DNA of 64,000 nt from Blattamonas nauphoetae (GCA_033064195.1 JARBJD010000286.1:1-64000); one strand, 5' to 3'. Shown: positions 30,016 to 42,400, counted from the first letter of the stretch. Notes: generated by a model from the sequence alone, not told the origin. A program made the numbers and translations.

Positions 30016-32433
30016 ATGTCAAATTCTCAAATGAAGAATCTTGCAGCTTTCGCGACTTTACCAGCCTTTTTCTACACTTACGTTGTTCCTAATGATAAAG
30101 ATCTACTCATTTCACATCTCACACAAGCCCTCAAAATGATGCCTGAGATATCAACCAAACTTGCCGAACTCCTGATGAACGCAGACTATTGTATTTATTT
30201 TCGCAACCCATCTCTCTTCGTCATTTTTCTGATTGAAAAACTTCAACAATATCGTCTTAAAATCTTCACCTCTCATGACCATTGAATCCAACTTGATATC
30301 TCTTTCTAGCCTCGGTGAACCTTGGACACCATCGCGTTTTCGATCGAGTCTATCCACCGCCTTTGAATCCATCTGATTCAGTTGCCAATTCCCAGCGCTT
30401 CCCACTAATGAATGGTTCTTATGGTATTTAACCCCATCATCTTTCTCAATGCCTCTTCCCATTCTTAATCATTCATTATATGTACGACAGTTACTGATAT
30501 TCAACAAGCCTGTAACATAATTAACTCACACACTGCCGATTCACAAAAGGACACACTCCAAGCTCTTGATTTCCTGATCGAGGCGAGCATATCGGGTATT
30601 TTTATTTCATCATCAACCTCACTTCTTTATTTCAGATCAACTTCGAGCAAGTCTAGCAACTCTTGGCATATGTCCATTGATTCTCTCGCTTCTCCATCAA
30701 TCGGTCGGTAGCGATTCCGAAATCGTCGACGGTGCTATTTCTGTGATTTGCAACATCTCACTCTCGGGTTTTTCTCATTCACTTTGTTTTATTCTTATTT
30801 GATAGACGAAATGGAACGAGATCTTGTTCATCGAGGTTGCGTGCCTCTCTTGGTCAAAACTGCCATCCAATACATGAATTCTGATCCAAAAATCGTTTCA
30901 CGAACCCTCAAGGCATTGGGTAATTTGGAATGTTGCTGTATGTTCCATTTCGATACATTCATTCCTGATTCCAGCCGATGCGATGATCTCTGCCTATGAA
31001 GACGGTGTGATCATGTGTACAATGCATGCCCTCGTGAAATATATGGATACACACAAGGGTATTGTTAAAAATGGATGCAATGTCATCTTCGCAATCTCAC
31101 TCAACAGTGTGTCCTTCTTTGGATGCTGATTGATTATTTCCATTTCTCACAGCAACACTCCCACCAATCCTTTGCCAATTTCAATGCATTGAAGTTCTCA
31201 TCAATGTTCTCTCTCGCTATCAGCATGGTGAAGAAGACGTCTCGGCATATGCAATCCGCGCACTGTCTATCCTGACGGGGGATCGTATTTTTCTCTTTTC
31301 TTTTCAAATTATGCCGTTAGAACAATGCCTTAAGGTCTTTGTTGGGCATCATGGAGTCGATATTGTGAAATCAATGTTCCACAAGTACCTTGACACAAAT
31401 CCAGCTATAATTGCCAGTCTTACCACTATTCTGGCGAACCTTGCCTCGAATCGTTTGTTCTTTCTGGCCTACTCTGATATTTCTTGTCATATCAGAATCG
31501 ACGAGAGAAAGTGTTGTTACTGACGGAATCATGAACAAATTGATTGATTTACTTCATGGAGCGTTTTCAAATAATGCTCAGGTGATTATTGGAGCAAGTT
31601 CAACTTTGAAAGCCTTTGCATCAGATCGTTTGTTCACATTTTTCTCTGACTCCTCCCCACCTGTTTAGCGATGATGGAAGATACACTTGCGTCTAAAGGG
31701 GCAGTTGAATATCTTGTGGATTGTCTTCGAAGATATGAAAAGAAGAAGGCTTGTGCATATGCCATAATCGGAGCATTGACTCAATTGACTTTTTCCGACT
31801 TGACCCGTGCACGATTCATTCTTCATGGTGGAATAATACCCACTGTGAACATCGTCCAACGTTTTACGAAGGATATCCAAATGATCGAGATTGTTTTTGA
31901 TCTTCTCGAAAATATCTCGAAAGATGGTTTGTTCCTCTTCCATATTCCATATCTTCCAATCTCAGTTTCTGCCATCCCTCATATTCATTCTGCCCTACCC
32001 ACTTCATTCATTATCTCCATTTTTGACACACACAAACTGACTGACACCCTGGCTCTCTCATTTCTCTCATTCCTCAACAATTACTCCTCCACTGGTATAC
32101 TCTATCATTTTTCCCTCATTTTCCATTATCAGAAAATGATGTCCCTGGTTTAATTGAAGCCGGAATTATTCCTCGTTTGGTAACGGTCCTTGGCGCGAAC
32201 ACGGACAATCATAAGCTCGTGGGGCATATTCTTGATTGTTTAATTCACTTTGCACCAATCAGTATGCTTTTCTATCTGTTCAACAATTTTTCTTTTCCAT
32301 AGCCTCCAGCTTGAGTATTTTCAGGAACTCTGGAGCCGTGAACATCATTTCAGTGTTTGTTTCGACGGAAATGGAGACGACAGATGCAGTCAAGATGCAG
32401 GCAAAACAGCTCTTGAGTCTGCTTAACACTTAA
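30016..32433 (+). CDS. Armadillo-repeat protein, one exon per repeat
   Basis: Twelve exons join to 572 residues: 30016-30190, 30491-30595, 30636-30767, 30806-30937, 30975-31106, 31153-31284, 31321-31452, 31496-31627, 31669-31926, 31966-32094, 32133-32261 and 32303-32433. Exons 3 to 8 are each exactly 132 bases, exon 9 is 258, and exons 10 and 11 are 129. All internal introns are in phase 1. Each exon encodes one armadillo-type helical repeat of 43-44 residues (exon 9 encodes two), with patterns such as GCVPLLVKTAIQYM and ALGNLECC. Such proteins are binding scaffolds; no partner can be named. Introns 2 to 11 are 36-46 bp; intron 1 is 300 bp and its ends are the least certain. Confidence 0.85.
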
Positions 32434-32484
32434 CTCCTTTAGTCAGCTCAGTTCACAAGATTCTGTTTCTCTTTGTTTCGAGAT

Positions 32485-32650
32485 GCGCAAATTTTTGGAC
32501 ACTTTTGATCGAATTCACCAAAAAATGGACACCTGAGATTTTCCACCAGAATTTGGACACTTTTGAGTTCTTATAAACCAGAATTTGGACACCACCAGAT
32601 CTTGGACACCTCCGAAGCCGGAGGTGTCCATTGATCAGTTTTGCGAATCA
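32485..32650 (+). repeat. Left terminal inverted repeat of outer transposon
   Basis: This arm pairs with 36139-36304. It holds a palindrome around the inner part, GGACACCTCCG then CGGAGGTGTCC, and repeated TTTGGACAC units. Confidence 0.9.
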
Positions 32651-32690
32651 CAAAAAAGGGTGCGAGCAGAGAGAGAAATGACGAGAAACA

Positions 32691-32885
32691 ATGGCAAAAA
32701 CGGCACTAGACGAATTTTTGAAAAATAGTGAGTTGAAGTCTGTGTATCTGAGTCCTGATCGAGAGCGTGAAAATGTCTACTATCAAAGGTGTAAAACAAA
32801 GAGAGAAGGGAAAATCAAAAAGAGAGTCATACCATTGAATCACAACCAGTCTGACAACGAACATCGACTGCTGGGCCATCGCTGA
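32691..32885 (+). CDS. Small open frame inside the outer transposon
   Basis: A 64-residue basic frame starts MAKTALDEFLKNSELKSVYL and stops just before the mariner insertion. It may be the N-terminal part of the outer element's own protein, but no family is recognised and coding status is uncertain. Confidence 0.3.
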   Translation: MAKTALDEFLKNSELKSVYLSPDRERENVYYQRCKTKREGKIKKRVIPLNHNQSDNEHRLLGHR

Positions 32886-32889
32886 GATA

Positions 32890-34468
32890 CAGTGCCCGCG
32901 GAAATTAACTACTACCGAAGAGAACCTGAGTCAACGAGATGGTGAGGACTGTGTGAGAGAACAGGATGTTGGATGAAGGTACAGAAGGTATGAGAAGGAA
33001 ACCGTCCGGAGAGGCTGCTGGAAGAGCGATCTTGGTAAAGAGGGTCGATCATCAGTTCTCTGTGGATTTTTGTCATTATGGTTTATTTCAAAAAGAAAAT
33101 GGAGTTAGAGGAGATAAAAAGATAAAAGATGAGGTGAGGCGTGAAAGAAAAAGCGAAGTGATTCTGGTACTGCGAAGTTTGTTGTTCGCACGCTTCGATT
33201 GGATGATCCGGCTCTTTTATTCAACTTCTTCTATCATGGTTCCCAAACTTCAGACGTCTACCTGGTTTAGACATAAAAAGAAAAAAGAATGCACACCGCA
33301 AACTAGACAGAGAGTCGTTGATCTTCTCCGACTCGAAGATGTGGCGACCGTCGCAAGGAAAACGAGAAAGTCGGAAGAAACTATCAGATTCATCCGAAAA
33401 CGATGGTCTGGGAGAGTTCTGAAGACAAATGCAAAAGGACGGGGGAGAAAGAGAAAGACCTCAGCGGCACAAGATTCAGCAGTAATCTCCGTCATCAGAG
33501 AGAATCGTTTCAGCCATGCACCAGAAATTCAACACGACATTCATTTGAAGGGCATCGACATCAGTGTAACAACGATTCGTTGTCGAGCAGCGGAAGCAGG
33601 CCTGCGGCAAAGAACGAGGAGAAAAATAGTCATGCTCACAGACAAACACAAAAAGGACAGACTCACATTCGCTCTAAATGTTAGAAGTTGGACAGTTGAG
33701 AAATGGAGGAACATACTGTGGACGGATGAAAGCCAGATCTGTGCCTTCGTGTCTGATGGGAGAGATTACGTCTGGCTAGCTGAGGGAGAAGAAAACGGTC
33801 CAAAATGGGGAAAAGAGAAGAAAGCACACCCTCCAAAAGTGATGGTCTGGGCCAGCATTGGATGGAACGGCGTGGGTTCCATCCACCAAGTTGAACATCA
33901 AACCCTCGATGCAAAGGGCTACATAAGGATCCTCCAAAAGCACCTTGAAAAAGACGATTTAACAGCTGGGATGGGCAAAAGGTTCATACAGTTGGACAAT
34001 GACCCCAAGCACACATGTCGGGAGACGGTCAGATGGTTGGAAGACAAAGGCTTCGACAAGTTGGAGTGGCCCGCCTACTCGCCTGATCTGTCTCCGATCG
34101 AAAATGTATTTCAGAGCCTGAAGCTGAGGATAAAAAGAAACAAGATAGAGACAGCTGAACAACTGAGAACAAGGCTGGATCAAGTTTGGAAAAGCATACC
34201 TCAAGAACTGATTCGAAATCTCATCCGGTCCATGCCCCGACGCATTGAGGCCGTCATTGCTGCTGGCGGGGGTCAGACCAAGTATTAATCCTCGAACCGA
34301 CGGAGCAATTGATGAAAAAGTCTTTATGTCGGTTTTGATCGTTCACCACTCACCTTTCAGATTTTCATACTAAGTCAGTGCACACATATGATATCATCTC
34401 ATGAAATGATTAAAGTCTGTTTTTCTGTTTTCTTAATCCTGGGGCGTAGTTAATTTCCGTGGGCACTG
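32890..34468 (+). mobile_element. Tc1/mariner transposon inserted in the outer element
   Basis: A 1,579-bp element is bounded by about 23-bp inverted repeats starting CAGTGCCCGCGGAAATTAAC on the left and the same with one change (CAGTGCCCACGG) on the right. It is flanked on both sides by TA (32888-32889 and 34469-34470), the standard Tc1/mariner target duplication. Its transposase frame is open. It lies wholly inside the larger TIR element, so it arrived later. Confidence 0.93.
33236..34288 (+). CDS. Tc1/mariner transposase (DD34E)
   Basis: This 350-residue transposase cuts and pastes the surrounding 1.6-kb element. An N-terminal helix-turn-helix region (about 1-110) includes RQRVVDLLRLEDVATVARKT. 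The catalytic domain shows WTDES, FIQLDNDPKHT and WPAYSPDLSPIENVF. There are 34 residues between the second Asp and the Glu, the DD34E signature of Tc1. The length is normal and no interruption is seen. The frame is open further upstream to 32966, but the ATG at 33236 gives the usual size. The element may still be active or was recently so. Confidence 0.93.
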   Translation: MVPKLQTSTWFRHKKKKECTPQTRQRVVDLLRLEDVATVARKTRKSEETIRFIRKRWSGRVLKTNAKGRGRKRKTSAAQDSAVISVIRENRFSHAPEIQHDIHLKGIDISVTTIRCRAAEAGLRQRTRRKIVMLTDKHKKDRLTFALNVRSWTVEKWRNILWTDESQICAFVSDGRDYVWLAEGEENGPKWGKEKKAHPPKVMVWASIGWNGVGSIHQVEHQTLDAKGYIRILQKHLEKDDLTAGMGKRFIQLDNDPKHTCRETVRWLEDKGFDKLEWPAYSPDLSPIENVFQSLKLRIKRNKIETAEQLRTRLDQVWKSIPQELIRNLIRSMPRRIEAVIAAGGGQTKY

Positions 34469-35253
34469 TAGGTCTCGCTTGGGATCGACCACATTTCAAT
34501 AATCAAGGTTCTAAAAAGAGGAGAATAGGTAAAATCAAAAACCAAAGAATCTTACCATCGGGTGACCACCAATCACGTCCAGGGATTTGAGTGATGACAA
34601 CGATTCCGTCTCTCCACTCGCTCCTTCGTCTTTCTCGCTTCCCCTTCAGGTTGATGCAGCCGCTTCTTCCTCTTATCACCAATAGTGTCCGAAGTCTCCT
34701 CACCCTCTCCTCCCCGATGAGTCGAGATGTCAGCCAAGAGCGAGGGCTCTTCTTCGCTTGGGAAGGGCAGGAAGTGGATTTTTGAGTGTCGGTGACGTTT
34801 GCGAAAGAATTAGCTGGTATGCTCATGAATATCTTGGGCATACTGAGGAGGGAGAATGTGTCTCTGAGCGTGGATAAGGCCTGACATTTCAACAACCCTT
34901 TTGAAGATCGAAATGGTGTGATGTTGTCATGCAACGCTGTGCAGACAGGTATGAGGCAGTGGGTTTGTGTCGATACTTATGCACATTCAGAATTTTCGCA
35001 TTCCCTGCGTCGAATTGTGTTTTTCAGAAGCGGTCATCCATCTGTATACAAAGTGTGGGTGTGATCAGATAGCATTGTCCAATATTGTTTATCACACCGC
35101 AATTAAGGCTCTCCACGCTCTTTGAATCTTGTTTTTTCATTTTCTCGTTTCCTGACTCCTCCAGCTCGGTTTCAATTGATGTAACATGCTTCTCCATTTT
35201 TTGTTCCTCTCGTTCGTTATATCGAAGAAGGAAACATTTTAGATGATAAGACC
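34469..35253. other. Inner part of outer transposon, no clear gene
   Basis: No recognised coding region. Open frames on the minus strand (about 34503-34934) are rich in R and S and match nothing I know. Confidence 0.4.
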
Positions 35254-35676
35254 ATGCACAAGACAGAAATTATATTGGAGAACTTATCACCAATCATGAA
35301 CACCACCGATTCCGCCACAGTCGTCTCGAGACTCGTTCATCAACGAAATGACAGTCCAGACGGTTTCTTTGCGGCGTTTCTGACACTCCTGACAAGTGGG
35401 CACAAGTCGATTGTGCATCTCTCCCTCCTACTTCTACATTGTATCACTTCTGCCATCATCTCCAGAATGCTGGATGAACCCAACAACGAAACCAGATTGA
35501 TTCAGATTCATCCAGAAGGCTCAGTTCTCCAGATAGTTTTCGAACAGGTGTTGCCGCAACATGAAGTATTGTCTGGCTGCAAATCTTCCAAAACTTTGAT
35601 GAAACAACCAACGTCATTCCTCTCTCTTCTCGTGATCTTGCTTCACTACTCTCTATGTAAGACGCAAGGACAATGA
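35254..35676 (+). pseudogene. Fragment resembling a host repeat protein inside the outer transposon
   Basis: A frame of about 140 residues with MHKTEIILENLSPIM, FFAAFLTLLTSGHKSIVHLS and related helical segments resembles armadillo/HEAT-like proteins with 'fill-in' helices rather than a transposase. It remains open for several codons upstream of its ATG (ending in EEGNILDDKT), suggesting a cut-off exon. It could be a captured host-gene piece carried by the transposon. Assignment is weak and no function is claimed. Confidence 0.4.
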
Positions 35677-36138
35677 CGCGATGGGTGCCTTCTGCTGCGC
35701 CAGTGTGACATCTGGATATATGGGGAACGACCAGGATGGAAACGGATGGAACAGTCGACACTCTGCCCTAATTTGCACTGCAGCTGCGTGTGGACGCTTC
35801 CGCTCATCTCGTGGTGACAGGCGTGCGACCCAATTGGACCCCCACCCTCCTCTTTTTACAACCTTGATATTGAATTGTGGTCCATCACAACAAAGACACA
35901 GATCAGCGATTGTGAAGCCATCGCTCGTCGTGTTCAGACTGGTTGTGGCTCTAATGTGTGACGTTCTTTTTAATTTTACCTTCTTTCCTCGTTTTAGACC
36001 CTATATTGTTGACTTATCGCCGAACTCAAATCCACAGCTGAACAACACCCTTCCTCTCACTATATTCTATCCATTGATCTGTTTTTGTTCTAAATTATTG
36101 TTTCTCGTCATTTCTCTCTCTAGTCTATCCCTTATATG

Positions 36139-36304
36139 TGATTCGCAAAACTGATCAATGGACACCTCCGGCGTCGGAGGTGTCCAAGATCTGGTGGTGT
36201 CCAAATTCTGGTTTATAAGAACTCAAAAGTGTCCAAATTCTGGTGGAAATTGTAAGGTGTCAAAATTCTGGTGAATTCGATCAAAAGTGTCCAAAAATTT
36301 GCGC
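36139..36304 (-). repeat. Right terminal inverted repeat of outer transposon
   Basis: This is the reverse complement partner of 32485-32650, differing by scattered changes, including ATTTTGACACCTTACAATTT where the left arm has ATGGACACCTGAGATTTT-like sequence. Confidence 0.9.
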
Positions 36305-36446
36305 AACTCCTTTGTTTCACTCCTTTGTATCTGTCTATTCATGTTTCTGTTTTGAAAAAATACAAACAGAATGACGTCTTAGTGAGATGAAAGATTTTGA
36401 GATGTCAAATGAGTGTACATTGTTGCAAAATTGAAAACTAAGATAG

Positions 36447-39400
36447 TCACACTTGGAGGGACTGTCGAAGGATTTTCGCTGTTCCCTCCGAGTGTGTTTC
36501 ATCAAGAATTGACCAATGGTCTCCCTCTACGCTCTTTACGTCTAGACCATCAATTGCTTTTCCCCACGAGTCCTTTGCGTCATCCAGATCGAGGAGTTCT
36601 TTCACAAACCTCTTGTTGTCGTTCGCAAGGATAAGTGTGGTATGTACGTTCTGCCCTCCCTTCTTTCCTTTTCGTTCGAGGCGAGTTAATTCATGCGCTG
36701 GGAGCATATCAATTTCTGTGGTGATGATGCCCCATGAATCCCTCAGGAATTGTTCCGCGGTTTCACCCTGTGCAACATCCAATTCCTTCAGGAGATCGTA
36801 AATCACTGCCCATCTTCCTTCAGAATCGTACTCATCCGGCACCTTCAGATCCTCCAATGCCTTCTGAGCCCTCTCCTCTGTTAACGGATTCGCTTTAGAG
36901 ACACCAGCCACAAGAAGGAGACCTGCGCAGGCTTCTGAGCGACTGCGACTGGATTGTTTGGAGCAGAGAGATGCAGCAGGTGGGTCAACAAGCAGGAGAT
37001 TTGAGACCTTGTCTCCCTGAGATCGCAGTTGGATTGTCATTTCCTGAGCCACATATCCACCAAATGAAAATCCTCCGAGGATGTAAGGCCCGGTTGGCTG
37101 AATTTCTTTGAGAAGTGAAATGTAGTATTCAGCAATCGACTTTACAGAATCAAGAGAAGTATCGTTTTTCATTTCTGAATCTTCAAAAGCAATCACACGC
37201 GTGTTCAATGATTTTCCAAGGTGTGTTCCGACGATCTGGAGAGAGGACGCCAATCCACCGGCCTGGCAGACGAGAGCGACGATGGGGGTCGCTGGGTTGG
37301 GTTGTTCTGGTTCGTAGACAGTTGTGACAGTGTTGTTTGTCTCTTCATCTTCTTGTTCTCCCTCTTCCCATCCAGTCAACACTGTTGGCAGAATCTTCCT
37401 CGACACATCATCAACTGTTGCTCCTTGCATGAACACAACAATTGGGACACTTGTTCCGATTTCTTGCTCCATTCGAGCACGGAGTTCCACAGCCACCATC
37501 GAATCAAGACCTTGCTCGTTAAGTGGCTTGTCTTCGGGGATGCTGTTTGCAGTGAGACCGGTAACGGACGCCACAAGCTTCTTCATGACTTCATTGAGGA
37601 TCTCAACTTGTTTTTCTTCTTCTTGGATGTTTTGAAGCTTCTCCTTCAACTTGATAGCAGCACTTTGGTCAATCGCTGACGATTTCGAGGAGAGATGGAT
37701 GAAGCGAGGAGATTTGGAAGCTACGGGATTTCGGACGAACCATTTTTGCCAATCAATGTGGACGACACCAGTGGAATACTCCGAACAGATCCAGTCATCA
37801 GAGACGATCTTTCCATCAGGTGCTCTGTTGTGGGACTTGTCATCTCTTTCCATCAGCCTGTGCATTGCAGTGAGCATCTGGCGGATGGTGATTGTGAACA
37901 CACCCTGTGCTTCAGTTTGCTTGATGAGAGCATCATCACGAGCCATCATTCCTGCTCCACTCATTGGTCCCCAGCACGCGCAAGTAACTGGAAGTCCGTG
38001 TGAGCGACGGTACTGTGCGAGTCCGTTGAGGAAGGAGTTGGCTGTGGCGTAGTTGGCTTGTCCAGCCTGACCCATGATGGCAGCGACAGACGAGTAGAGG
38101 ACGAAGTACCTGAGATCATCCTTGTCTTGGAGGGTGGCACGATGAAGGTTCCATGATCCGTTAATTTTAGGTCCACACACTTTGAAGAAGATTTCAGGTT
38201 CAAGTTTGTCGATCAGGCGATCGTCGATGAGACCAGCGAGGTGGAAAACAGCGCGGATCTTTCCGAAGTCTTGGCGAATCTGGACGAATGTGTTGTTGAG
38301 GGTGTCAAAGTCAGAAACGTTAGTCTTGTACACCTTCAGCTTGCATCCGTGGTTGACAAGGGAGTCGAGGGTTCGGTTGATAGCACCTGTGCGGTCACGT
38401 GAGCGAGCTTCTTCTTCCGTCATGATTTCCAGAATGGCAATTGATGTCACTCCACGTTGAGTCAGCCATTTCAACAACATCTGGCCAAGTCCACCAAGTC
38501 CACCAGTCACGACAAACACGCCGGATTCGACATCGGCCTTGCTGGTGAGCACACGTTCTGGCTTCAATTCAACTGGGATTTCTGGGGCATTATGATTCGT
38601 GAGGACAATCTTTCCAGTGTGTTTGGCACCTGCCATGAACCTGAAGGCTGCTGCTGCTTCTGAGACGGGATATGCGATGTAGGGAATGGGTTGATAGCTT
38701 CCGTTGTGGAAAAGATCCATGGTTTCACGGAGGATGGAAGCTGAGAGCTCTTCATGGTTGGCGAAGAGCCCATCCATGGCAACTGCGATGAACGAGCAGT
38801 TCTGGGCGAATGGCTGCATTCCCAGACGGGAGTTCTGGTAGATGTCACGCTTGCCAATTTCGATGAAGCGTCCACGAGGAGCCAAGAGACGGAAGCTCTC
38901 CTCGAGCCCTTCACCAGCGAGAGAGTTGAGAACGAGATCAACACCAACTCCATTTGTGCGTTCGAGAATTCCTTCCACAAACTCCAAGGAACGAGAGTCG
39001 AATACGTTCTGTGGATCCACGTTGAAGGGAGCCTTTGTGATGAGTTCACGCTTGGATGGGTTTCCAGCAGTGGCATAGACAGTGCATCCGATGTGGTTGG
39101 CAATGATGATTGCTGCCATTCCAACACCACCAGATCCCGCGTGAATGAGAACACTCTCACCCTTCTTCATTCTTCCTTCTGTGATCAGACCGTAATGAGC
39201 GGTCAGGAATGGGCCGAAGAGAGAGGCTGCTTGTTCAAACGACAGATTCTCAGGGATCTTGACGGTGTATGCACCTTTGGCAATGACATACGAAGCGAAG
39301 GTGGACGATGCTGTGACAACAACGCGATCGCCTTCCTTGACTTCCGTGACAGCCGATCCAACCTTGGTGACAATACCCGAGCATTCAGCTCCGATGTAGA

Positions 39401-42400
39401 GAGTCTCGTCAAACTCAGCTGGGTACAGTCCGAGCGATTTGAGGACATCTCTGAAGTTCACGCCTGATGCATACACACGCAATTCAACTTCGTCATCCTT
39501 GGGAAGAGGACGTTTAGTGGATGGGTCGCAGGTTTCAGTGTCATAAGGAAGTTGAACAGCTCGGAGTGTTTGAAGGTTCCCTGGCTTACCGATTTCTAAC
39601 CTCCACGCGATGTCATCTCCGAATTTGGCCATCACAGTTGGGACCGGGACGAGTGGGCGAGAAGCATGAACGACACGATCAAAGTACATTCGATGGGAGG
39701 AGAAGGCGACATTGGTCTCGTTGACCATCAGAACATTGGTGGTGAAAGGAAGTACTGTGCCCTCAACGTTTCTGAACGTTACGATGCTCTTTCCATGCTT
39801 GTCGGCGAGATTTGATGCTTGTTTCTGGTTGGGTGCAATCGCAACTTGGACGAATTTGGTGAATTGATCGATTTCCTGGGAATCGAGAGTCTTCAGATTG
39901 GTGAAGTCGACAAGCGTGCATTTGAGGGACGGGCATTCAGATTGAATGACACCTCCGAATCCCCACAACGAATAGCCTGATGGGCAGACTGGGGCGTTGT
40001 TTCGGGTGTGAATATCGTGAGTTCCAGCGGTCAGAATGAAGAGTCGAGGTGGAGCTGACCACGAAAGGACTGACTGGACGACACGAAGAACAGACACGCA
40101 TCCATCATTCTTGAGCAATTCAAGCGATTGATCATTTTCTCCATCCTCAATGAACGAGAATGATTCACGGAGAGCCACAGAATGAATAATGGCACGGATG
40201 GATCCAATTTTCTTGAGATCGTTCATTGCCTGTGCATAGTCCTCTCTTTCAGACAGACGGACTGTGATCGATTTATTTGAAAGATCAGCGTTGTATGAAT
40301 CACCGAAGGAGATGGTGGCGATTGTGCATCCAGCAGCTTTGAGTGCGTCCTGGACTTGTCTGACACGAGCCGAATCCTCTTTCGAGTTTCCGACAACGAA
40401 TGCGACAACACCCTTTGAGATCGCTTTCTTTGAAGCTTCTTCGAAGGTTTTTGAAGTTGCGACGAGCGATTCAGCGGCAGCCAAGGTGTTTTCTTCGCAA
40501 TTGTCCTTGACTGTTTGAATTGATTCCTCTGAGAAGACAGTCTTCTCTTCCCAAACAGTGTTGTACATGTCATCTTCGATGTTTCGGCTATCCTCAACGT
40601 ATCTGCAACGGAAATGATGGATGTCGGCAACCTCATATCCTTCCTCGTCGTAGACAGTGATGTTCACGAGAAGAGAGTTCTCGAGGAACTGGAGGAGACG
40701 GACGTGTGCCCAGACGGTGTTTGGCCATGGTCTCCAGCTGTGCATTCTGCCCATTGAGACAGGAAGGTAGATACCCTTCTTGTCGGTGAGGGTGCGATGG
40801 AACACAAGCATACCTCCAGCGCATTGGAGAGTCGAGTCAAGCATGGTTGGGTGGAGATGCATGCCAGTTCGGTCGTTTCCTTCCTGCAGTTGGACCTTTG
40901 CGAGGCAATCAATTTCCGAAAGGTACAGTTCAGTGACACCCTTAAACCGGCTTCTGAGTTGGAGTCCTCTTTCGAAGAGCTCTTCGTAGTATTCGTCACG
41001 AATGATCACGTTCGGGCATCCAGCCTTGATTTTGTTGATATCAGCTGGCTTCTTCAGTTTCTCCACTTTGTTGGCGTTTTGCCATCCGTTTTCACGAGCA
41101 AAGTGAGCGGTCATTTGGGCATGATGCGTCCATGGAACGGGAGCATCTTCGTCGAACGTCTCCGGGTCAACAACGGAACGCGAGTAGATATTCACTTCTC
41201 CGACTGTTTCTGAGGCCGATGTTGGAATTGGGACCAGCTGGATCTGGTAGTAGCGGGGATCGTCGACACCGAGGAACTGCGGCTTGTCGAAGACAATGTC
41301 AGTGAGAGTGAGAGCACCTTCTCCAGCGACGAGTGTGGAGAGACCAAGACCCATCTCGATGTATGTCACACCAGGGACCAGAACAGCGCCAATCACATAG
41401 TGATCGTAGATGTATCGCCGTGGATCATCTGCCATTTTGAGTGGTGTTTCCCAGATGTGGACACCTCCAGCGAATTGGGTGTGATACCTCAGAAGTGGAT
41501 GGGTAGTCTTCACTCCTTGAGAGATGGACAGTTCGTCCATTCCATCCTGCACACCAACTGCAGATGTTCCAGTGACGAGCTTGCCCGTGATGGGAGAATA
41601 GCGTGCATGGATTGAGTTCGCAATGATCTGATCAGAGAGCCAATAGCTCTGATGGTTCCATGCGTATGTTGGGAGACGGACAAACTTTCCGTCGTATCCA
41701 GGGAGCTTGTTCCACGAGAGGGACTGACCGGCGCAGTAGAGTCCTCCGATTGTTGAAGCAAGGGTGAGATTCTCGTTGCATTCTCTCCTCATTGTTCCGA
41801 TGGTGATGATGGATGAGTCCTGTTTCATTGACTGGGCAACTTTCTTGATGTAGACGAGAAGTGAGGCATGAGGTCCGATTTCGATGAATGTGCGAATGTT
41901 GAAGTCGCGAATCGCTGTTTCAACGGCGGAACAGAAGTTCACCTGGCTTCGAAGTTGACTTCCAAAGTATCCAGTGTTCAGATCTTCTCCAGCAAGCACT
42001 TTTCCAGTCACTGTCGAAATGAATGGAATCGACGTCTGTTGGCTTCGCAGTTCTCCAACGCGATTCTCAAGCTCTGATTTCGCGGAGTCCATGTAGTTCG
42101 TGTGGAACGCTGACGCCACTTTCAGACGACGGAAGAAGCATCCTTCTTTCTCAAGCAGCGGTTCAATCTTGTCAAGCGATTTCCCATTTCCAGAGAACGA
42201 AATCGATGTCGGGCTGTTCCATGCTCCAATCCAAACATCTGAAACTCCACTTTCTTTGATCAGACTGTTCCCACGATCAACCGAGATCTCGGCTGCAATC
42301 ATTCCTCCACCACTCTTCGCTCGAGACATGCAGTCTCCACGAATCACAACAAGACGAACGGCTTCTTCAAGCGACAATCCCCCACTCACATACGCTCCAG

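Larger units (their letters stand above)
32485..36304. mobile_element. DNA transposon with 166-bp terminal inverted repeats
   Basis: The 166-bp sequences at 32485-32650 and 36139-36304 are reverse complements with roughly 90% identity, bounding a 3.8-kb element. Each arm starts GCGCAAATTTTTGGACAC and contains several spaced GGACAC units, the pattern of transposase-binding subterminal repeats. The element lies between the 3' ends of two convergent genes, 51 bp past the armadillo stop and 142 bp from the synthase stop. No clear target duplication or own transposase was recognised, so the superfamily is open. A mariner element is inserted in it; without that insert it is about 2.2 kb. Confidence 0.85.

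Noticed and set aside
32966-33235. N-terminal 90-residue extension of the mariner transposase
   Set aside because: It has no domain and exceeds the usual size; the ATG at 33236 gives a normal 350-residue enzyme.
32481-36308. Target-site duplication of the outer transposon
   Set aside because: No convincing direct repeat was found next to the 166-bp arms, so none is claimed.
38754-39467. Open frame of 237 residues opposite the synthase
   Set aside because: It is antisense to the ER domain of the PKS, has no domain and reflects the codon bias of the real gene.
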